A stretch of DNA of 15,055 nucleotides from an uncultured Planctomycetia bacterium (GTDB lineage Bacteria; Planctomycetota; UBA1135; GCA-002686595). The stretch covers positions 1-15,055 of the forward strand of contig CALKYE010000282.1 of NCBI GenBank assembly GCA_938003765.1, given 5' to 3'. Made by a program: the position numbers and the translations under genes. Shown here piece after piece: positions 14,733-15,055 of the stretch (the first letter of the stretch is position 1; the number at the start of each line of letters is the position of its first letter). The notes under the pieces were generated by a model. That model was not told the DNA's origin, did not search any database, and saw only the letters and a program-made list of their open reading frames with translations.

Positions 14733-15055
14733 ATGAAGCCCTCGCAACGCATCGTGCTGCTCGCGTCGTTCCTCACGCTGAGCTGCGCCAGTCGTCCCAC
14801 GCAGCGCACCGAGCCGCAGCTCGAGGGCTCGGTGTCGCAGCCGGCGCCGCAACACGACTCGCACTCGCGATCGCAGCCGACCTCGCAGGAAGGCGCGACG
14901 CGAGCGGACGCCGACGCGCTCTACGCGCGCAAGGAGTGGAGCGCAGCGCTCGCGATCTACCGCACGGAACTCGCGCGCTCGCCGAACGACGCGGCGCTGC
15001 TCGACCGCGTGGCGCACTGCGAGCACTTGCTGGGACGCTTCGAGCAATCGCTGGC
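14733..15055 (+). CDS. TPR lipoprotein, 3' end outside window
   Basis: The visible 107 residues begin with a lipoprotein signal peptide: basic MKPSQR, hydrophobic IVLLASFLTL, then the lipobox L-T-L-S-C with the acylated Cys at 18. A flexible Gln/Ser/Pro/His-rich linker runs to about 55. From 58 a tetratricopeptide repeat is clear: ADALYARKEWSAALAIYRTE then SPNDAALLDRVAHCEHLLGR, and a second helix pair begins at the window edge. It is probably membrane-anchored on the periplasmic side and acts as a protein-protein scaffold. It follows the FG-GAP gene by 92 bp. No clear Shine-Dalgarno site is seen; the ATG is set by the signal peptide. The total length is unknown. Confidence 0.8.
   Translation, partial: MKPSQRIVLLASFLTLSCASRPTQRTEPQLEGSVSQPAPQHDSHSRSQPTSQEGATRADADALYARKEWSAALAIYRTELARSPNDAALLDRVAHCEHLLGRFEQSL

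Overview
The window is GC-rich (about 70% by eye) bacterial chromosome with tightly packed genes and no sign of mobile DNA. The best lineage guess is a planctomycete, possibly the Poly30/Pla163-like group. The clues are two large secreted proteins that share a Cys-containing C-terminal domain starting YCT, an Asn/Asp-rich calcium-loop segment of the DCNGNG type, FG-GAP and beta-helix architectures, and few strong Shine-Dalgarno sites. The lineage is inferred from protein style; no marker gene is present.

Left block (1-5921, all minus strand): six genes in a row with gaps of 5-26 bp or 4-bp overlaps, read as one operon. In order of transcription they are an acyl-CoA-dehydrogenase-fold flavoprotein lacking the usual base Glu; a PhnD/SsuA-fold protein with no signal peptide; a TusA-like domain (without its Cys-Pro motif) fused to a ferritin-like diiron domain; a class V PLP enzyme of the isopenicillin-N-epimerase-like group; an M20 peptidase (DapE-like); and DapD, cut by the window edge. 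The last two fit the succinylase branch of diaminopimelate/lysine synthesis. The first three or four look like an uncharacterised redox, possibly sulfur-linked, pathway and are the most novel part of the window.

Middle block (6131-8769, minus strand): a biotin carboxylase and a separate biotin carrier protein (ATGA overlap) form two parts of an acyl-CoA carboxylase; the carboxyltransferase is not here. A good -35/-10 pair precedes the carboxylase, and a 7-bp hairpin lies beyond the carrier gene. A two-CBS-domain protein lies upstream on the same strand.

Right block (8948-15055, plus strand): a GT-C-like multi-pass membrane protein whose soluble C-terminal part holds five ~38-residue helical repeats; a secreted right-handed beta-helix protein; a secreted seven-bladed FG-GAP propeller; and the start of a TPR lipoprotein. 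The two secreted proteins share their C-terminal domain, probably for sorting or surface attachment.

No tRNA, rRNA, CRISPR, insertion sequence or origin was seen. No gene-free stretch exceeds about 210 bases.
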